A stretch of 8,482 bases of DNA from the NCBI GenBank assembly GCA_013812515.1, contig JACCTI010000368.1, forward strand, positions 1-8,482, in the 5' to 3' direction. Below, piece after piece: positions 5,570 to 8,482 of this stretch (the stretch's first letter is position 1; every line of letters begins with the position of its first letter). Source of the stretch: Chthoniobacterales bacterium. Its GTDB lineage: Bacteria > Verrucomicrobiota > Verrucomicrobiia > Chthoniobacterales > UBA10450. The notes below the pieces were generated by a model that saw only the letters and a program-made list of their open reading frames with translations, searched no databases and was not told the DNA's origin. Made by a program: the position numbers and the translations under genes.

Positions 5570-5688
5570 GGATCCGTAACCCGTGACCCGTGATCCTGAT
5601 TCGTGAATTGTGATCCGTGAATTTTGATCGTCCACGACGTGCGTGGGCTTCTCAATGACGCCGATCACCGTTCACGATCACCGTCCTC
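5570..5688. repeat. CGTGA-type repeat cluster with inverted arms
   Basis: CGTGA-containing words recur through 5570-5629. Two adjacent 14-base units, CGTGAATTGTGATC (5602-5615) and CGTGAATTTTGATC (5616-5629), differ at one base. From 5663 the inverse words appear as GATCACCGTTCAC and GATCACCGTCCTC, 13 bases apart. GTGATCCGTGAA (5610-5621) and TTCACGATCAC (5671-5681) can pair with one bulge, around an inner hairpin CCACG/CGTGG (5632-5646). The cluster ends at the stop codon of the DUF456 gene and may serve as its 3' structure. It looks like a degenerate dispersed intergenic repeat. Confidence 0.7.
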
Positions 5689-6181
5689 ACATCGGCGATG
5701 GCACGGCCATGAGCCACCAGATCACCATAGCCAGGCCGATCGCGAGCTTTCCTATCATTCCTGCAAGACTGCCCAGCAATGTTCCCCAGCCCGCTTTCCC
5801 CGCGTTGATCAAGCGCTTGCCGGCGATCAGTTCGCCGAGGATCGCGCCGGCAATTGGCAACACGAGCAGCGTGACAAATCCGGTGAAGATCCCCAGGACC
5901 CCTCCGATCACTGCGCCTGCTACGCCCCAGCGCGTCGCGCCAAAATATTTCGCACCGAAATAGCTGCTCGCGAACTCGAGCCCGTACGAAAGCAATGTCA
6001 ACGCGGCGAGTCCCGCGATTCCCCACCAGCTCATCCCCTCCTCGGGCGAGACGACCAGGCGATGCACAACCGCGGTCGCGAGGATGATGGTTGTGCCCGG
6101 CAAAACCGGCAGGACCGTGCCAATCAAGCCGATCGCCATTACGACTATCGCCGCGAACCACCAGAGCAGATCAGGGCTCAT
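5687..6181 (-). CDS. DUF456 family membrane protein
   Basis: A 164-residue very hydrophobic protein. The first helix carries AIGLIGTVLPVLPGTTIILATAVVH (14-38), the IGLxGxxLPxLPG signature of DUF456. It continues through GLAALTLLSYGLEFASSYFGAKYFGATRWG to repeated glycine-rich helices GAVIGGVLGIFTG and LPIAGAILGELIAG, ending with AGMIGKLAIGLAMVIWW. About five membrane segments are expected in the inner membrane; glycine zippers suggest close helix packing. Function unknown; the family is widespread. I start at the ATG at 6179-6181 (MSPDLLWW) because the 22 extra codons of the upstream ATG at 6245-6247 run into the REP-like repeat and have no family resemblance. No clear Shine-Dalgarno sequence. 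It is divergent from the peroxiredoxin gene, and its stop lies in the CGTGA repeat cluster. Confidence 0.85.
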   Translation of the reverse strand: MSPDLLWWFAAIVVMAIGLIGTVLPVLPGTTIILATAVVHRLVVSPEEGMSWWGIAGLAALTLLSYGLEFASSYFGAKYFGATRWGVAGAVIGGVLGIFTGFVTLLVLPIAGAILGELIAGKRLINAGKAGWGTLLGSLAGMIGKLAIGLAMVIWWLMAVPSPM

Positions 6182-6205
6182 CGGCAGCAATTGCAGTCGC
6201 GGGCG

Positions 6206-6304
6206 TTGTTGTAGCCGAAAGGCTTTGTTGTAGCCGGAGGTGTCCACACCGGTTCCCTGTTCTTGCGCGGTTGATAACGGCGGGATCCAAGGCCCCCGGC
6301 TACA
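6206..6304. repeat. REP-like dispersed repeat with TGTAGCCGG/CCGGCTACA arms
   Basis: TTGTTGTAGCCG occurs twice (6206-6217 and 6225-6236). The second copy extends to TGTAGCCGG (6229-6237), which is exactly inverted as CCGGCTACA (6296-6304), giving a 76-base element with complementary ends. Inside, GGTG TCCA CACC (6239-6250) forms a small hairpin. The design is that of REP/BIME intergenic palindromes. It fills the gap between two divergent genes, leaving 12 bases before the peroxiredoxin -35 box. Confidence 0.75.
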
Positions 6305-6316
6305 GCGGCAAATCTT

Positions 6317-6344
6317 TTGACCATGTTCAGCCCGTTTCTATAGT
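6317..6344 (+). promoter_or_regulatory. sigma-70-type promoter of the peroxiredoxin-aconitase cluster
   Basis: TTGACC (6317-6322), 16-base spacer, TATAGT (6339-6344). Each hexamer differs from consensus at one or two positions. Transcription should start near 6351, leaving a leader of about 24 bases to the ATG at 6375. The leader is pyrimidine-rich and has no Shine-Dalgarno sequence. Confidence 0.65.
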
Positions 6345-6374
6345 GACGTGCGCCGCGCGGCGCTCTCCTTTTCT

Positions 6375-6869
6375 ATGGCACTTCCCGTTGGAACAAAAGC
6401 ACCGGACTTTACTCTTCCTACCAAGACAGCCGACGGCCCCGAAGAGATCACCTTGAGTGAAAACTTCGGCAAGCGGCACACCCTCCTGCTTTTTTTCCCG
6501 ATGGCTTTCACCGGGACCTGCACGACAGAAATGTGTGGCGTGAGCATGGACATCAGGGCCTATAGCAGCCTGGACGCGATGGTCTACGGGATCAGCGGCG
6601 ATAACCCTTTTGCGCAGGAAGCCTGGGCACAGAAGGAAAAAATCACGGTGCCGTTGCTGAGCGACTATGAGCACCATGTGGCACGCCGTTACGACGTTGC
6701 CTACGATTCGTTCCTTCCGCAGCTCGGCCTGCCCATGGGCGGAGTGCCGAAGCGCGCCGTCTTCGTGATCGACCGCGCTGGTCTGATCCAGTACTCCGAG
6801 AGCAACGACGACGCCCGCGCGCTGCCAAATTTTGAGAAAATCAAGGCGCGGCTGACGGAGCTGAAGTAG
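6375..6869 (+). CDS. BCP-like peroxiredoxin (AhpC/TSA family)
   Basis: A 164-residue thioredoxin-fold peroxidase that reduces hydrogen peroxide and organic peroxides in the cytoplasm. VGTKAPDFTLPT (5-16) is the usual start. PMAFTGTC (42-49) is the PxxxTxxC active site with peroxidatic Cys49. Cys54, five residues on (TCTTEMC), matches the resolving-cysteine position of atypical two-Cys BCP proteins. GVPKRAVFVIDRAGLI holds the conserved active-site Arg127. All residues needed for activity are present. The start at 6375 (MALPVG) fits the family; an upstream GTG at 6348 would add nine residues overlapping the expected transcription start. It is first in a tight cluster: the next gene begins 5 bases after the stop. 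Physiological reductant not evident from the window. Confidence 0.92.
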   Translation: MALPVGTKAPDFTLPTKTADGPEEITLSENFGKRHTLLLFFPMAFTGTCTTEMCGVSMDIRAYSSLDAMVYGISGDNPFAQEAWAQKEKITVPLLSDYEHHVARRYDVAYDSFLPQLGLPMGGVPKRAVFVIDRAGLIQYSESNDDARALPNFEKIKARLTELK

Positions 6870-6874
6870 TCGCG

Positions 6875-7087
6875 ATGTACGAGGAACTGAGAAAGCTACT
6901 CGAGGGCATAGCGTTCATTCCCTTTTTCATCGAGATGAGCAGTGGTAGGCGCGTGCTCGTCCGGAGCCGCGATCATATCATCTTTCAACAGAAGGGGTAT
7001 GTCATTGTGCAGGAGGACAACGGCTTATTCGATGCATTACCGATGCTTCACATCGCATGCCTCTCGAGGACGGAACCAACGCCATAA
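6875..7087 (+). CDS. small conserved hypothetical protein, PFxPF type
   Basis: A 70-residue protein without a named domain that I can assign. It has a recognisable layout: a short N-terminal helix ELRKLLEG, FIPFFIEMSSGRRVLVRSRDHI (16-37), a strand GYVIVQEDNG, and LPMLHIACL (55-63). From memory, small proteins with a PFxPFxI, GRxxxVxxRDH and LPxLHI pattern are common as unnamed genes in Planctomycetota and Verrucomicrobiota. The strand-rich layout suggests a small beta-barrel (Sm-like or SH3-like), which is inference only. It is spaced 5 bases from the peroxiredoxin gene and 1 base from aconitase, so it is clearly cotranscribed. No cysteine cluster or signal peptide. Confidence 0.75.
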   Translation: MYEELRKLLEGIAFIPFFIEMSSGRRVLVRSRDHIIFQQKGYVIVQEDNGLFDALPMLHIACLSRTEPTP

Positions 7088-7088
7088 C

Positions 7089-8482
7089 ATGAACAACGAG
7101 TTTAACACCCTGCACAAATTTGATTCAGGCAACGGCCGCGAAGCCTATTTCCACTCGCTCCCCGCGCTTGAGCAGCAACATATTGGCCACATCTCACGTC
7201 TGCCGATCAGCATCCGCATCGTGCTCGAATCGGTCCTTCGAAATTGCGACGGAAAAAAGGTTCGCCGCAAGGATATCGAGACGCTGGCAAATTGGAATGC
7301 GCAGAAGCCGGCCAACGAGGAGATCCCTTTCGTCGTTGCGCGCATTGTCCTGCAGGACTTCACCGGCGTGCCGCTCGTCGTCGATCTCGCTGCGATGCGC
7401 AGCGCGGTCAAGCGCCTCGGCGGGGACCCGAAAATCATCGAGCCGCTCGTGCCGGTCGATCTCGTCGTCGATCATTCCGTGCAGGTCGACTTCGCCGGTT
7501 CTGCGCAGGCCCTGCAGCTGAACATGGAGATGGAATTCAAGCGCAACCGCGAGCGCTATGAATTTCTCAAGTGGGGCCAGCAAGCCTTCAAGACCTTTGG
7601 CCTCGTTCCCCCCGGCATTGGCATCGTGCATCAGGTCAATCTCGAATTCCTCGCGAAAGGCGTCCTCTCCGCCCCCTCAACCCTCAACTCTCAACCATCA
7701 ACCATCTTTTACCCCGACACGCTTGTTGGGACCGACTCGCACACGACCATGATTAACGGCCTCGGCGTTGTCGGATGGGGCGTAGGCGGAATCGAAGCGG
7801 AAGCCGGCATGCTGGGCCAGCCGGTCTATTTCCTCACGCCGGAGGTCGTAGGCGTGCACATGAGCGGCGCGTTGCGCGAAGGCGTGACTGCCACCGATCT
7901 CGCGCTGCACATCACGCAGATGCTTCGCGCGCAGAAAGTCGTCGGGAAATTCGTCGAATTCTACGGCGAAGGCGCGGCCTCATTGCCGGTCGCTGATCGC
8001 GCGACGATCGGCAACATGGCTCCCGAATACGGAGCAACGATGGGGTTCTTTCCAGTTGACGAAGAATCGGTCCTTTACCTTCGCGCGACCGGCCGCACCG
8101 AAGAACAATGCGCCGCGTTCGAGAGTTACTTCCGGGCGCAGGCGATGTTCGGCATGCCGCGGCGTAGTCAGATCGACTACAGTGTCGATCTGGATCTCGA
8201 TCTCGCGAACGTGCAGCCGAGCGTTGCAGGACCGAAGCGACCGCAGGATCGGATCAATCTTCCGGAGCTGGGCCACACATTTCGGTCGCTCTTCGCGAGC
8301 CCGGTGAAAGAGGGCGGCTACGGCAAGCAGCAAGACTCGTTAGGCAAACGCTTCCCGCTCCATCTGAACGGTCGGGCAAAACCTAACGACGGGGAGATGG
8401 AGACGGCGAGCGTCGCCGGTGCAACCGACACGGCGGAAGCCATGGTAGCCGATGGCGGCCAGAAGCTCGGCGAGACCGTCGG
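7089..8482 (+). CDS. acnA: aconitate hydratase A, 3'-partial
   Basis: 464 codons open to the window end. It interconverts citrate and isocitrate in the TCA cycle using a [4Fe-4S] cluster. Motifs in order: LPISIRIVLESVLRNCDG, EIPFVVARIVLQDFTGVPLVVDLAAMR, PVDLVVDHSVQVDF (with the active-site Asp/His pair), NRERYEFLKWGQQAF, YPDTLVGTDSHTTMINGLG (208-226, Asp216/His218), GVGGIEAEAGMLGQP, REGVTATDLALHITQMLR, VVGKFVEFYGEG, MAPEYGATMGFFP and AGPKRPQDR. The cluster cysteines (SCTNTSNP region onward) lie past the end. The start at 7089 gives MNNEFNTL and is 1 base after the previous stop. Two stretches are unlike E. coli AcnA: residues 195-206, encoded by heptamer repeats, and an Ala/Gly/Thr-rich insertion from about residue 429 to the end. 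Confidence 0.95.
   Translation, partial: MNNEFNTLHKFDSGNGREAYFHSLPALEQQHIGHISRLPISIRIVLESVLRNCDGKKVRRKDIETLANWNAQKPANEEIPFVVARIVLQDFTGVPLVVDLAAMRSAVKRLGGDPKIIEPLVPVDLVVDHSVQVDFAGSAQALQLNMEMEFKRNRERYEFLKWGQQAFKTFGLVPPGIGIVHQVNLEFLAKGVLSAPSTLNSQPSTIFYPDTLVGTDSHTTMINGLGVVGWGVGGIEAEAGMLGQPVYFLTPEVVGVHMSGALREGVTATDLALHITQMLRAQKVVGKFVEFYGEGAASLPVADRATIGNMAPEYGATMGFFPVDEESVLYLRATGRTEEQCAAFESYFRAQAMFGMPRRSQIDYSVDLDLDLANVQPSVAGPKRPQDRINLPELGHTFRSLFASPVKEGGYGKQQDSLGKRFPLHLNGRAKPNDGEMETASVAGATDTAEAMVADGGQKLGETV
7676..7703 (+). repeat. four degenerate 7-bp tandem units inside acnA
   Basis: CTCAACC, CTCAACT, CTCAACC, ATCAACC in direct succession. They encode PSTLNSQPST just before the conserved YPDTLVGTDSHTT of aconitase. 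Because 7 is not a multiple of 3, gain or loss of one unit would shift the reading frame; the present copy number keeps it open. Confidence 0.9.

Noticed and set aside
5570..5688. Possible CRISPR array
   Set aside because: The repeated words are only 13-14 bases, imperfect, without uniform unique spacers, and there are no cas genes.
5624..6214. A 196-codon plus-strand open frame opposite the DUF456 gene
   Set aside because: The composition is Arg/Gln/His-rich without motifs, while the minus strand shows the DUF456 signature and membrane helices.
6179..6247. Longer start for the DUF456 protein at 6247
   Set aside because: The extra 22 codons lie in the REP-like repeat (reading through TGTAGCCG words) and match nothing in the family.
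7676..7703. Phase-variation switch in aconitase
   Set aside because: The four heptamers are not identical and the gene is a central metabolic enzyme, so frequent on/off switching is unlikely. The repeat itself is kept as a finding.

Overview
The window looks like a chromosomal stretch of a high-GC bacterium, most plausibly of the Verrucomicrobiota (Opitutaceae/Spartobacteria-like). This rests on the style of the class V aminotransferase, the small PFxPF-type hypothetical protein, and the TGTAGCCGG and CGTGA(A/T)T dispersed repeats. The lineage is inferred from remembered family resemblance, not from a search. Most genes are housekeeping or metabolic. Between them lie an accessory patch with two toxin-antitoxin modules, a gene remnant and several repeat families.

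Left part (1-3615): the window opens inside a PLP-dependent class V aminotransferase. Its first 52 bases are an exact in-frame copy of bases 487-538 of the same gene, so the left edge is either a 486-bp tandem duplication or an assembly fold-back. A convergent alkD-like DNA glycosylase gene follows on the minus strand, separated by a perfect hairpin. Then come a PhnB-like VOC protein and a BtpA/SgcQ-family TIM-barrel protein, overlapping by ATGA, and a secreted CAP-domain protein.

Accessory patch (3616-4968): directly after the CAP gene lies a 144-bp copy of the 3' end of btpA (84% identical over its first 126 bp, differences mostly synonymous). It is a remnant of a second btpA-like gene. Next are a CcdAB-like module on the plus strand and, convergent to it, a Phd/YefM-RelE module on the minus strand.

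RNA gene (5062-5481, minus): a complete bacterial type A RNase P RNA (rnpB) with an intrinsic terminator at 5017-5061. No protein should be called here despite open frames. Its upstream side (5482-5686) holds a CGTGA-rich repeat cluster running up to the stop codon of a DUF456 membrane protein (minus strand).

Right part (6182-8482): a REP-like inverted repeat with TGTAGCCGG/CCGGCTACA arms separates the DUF456 gene from a good sigma-70-type promoter. That promoter drives a tight cluster of a BCP-like peroxiredoxin, a 70-residue hypothetical protein and aconitase A, the last cut by the window end. The pairing of a peroxidase with an oxidant-sensitive [4Fe-4S] enzyme is suggestive. The aconitase gene carries four degenerate CTCAACC-type heptamers in frame just before its conserved GTDSHTT motif.

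I did not find a clearly new multi-gene system. The most interesting items are the btpA tail duplication beside two TA modules, the repeat-invaded aconitase, the rnpB gene hidden under spurious ORFs, and the repeat at the left edge.
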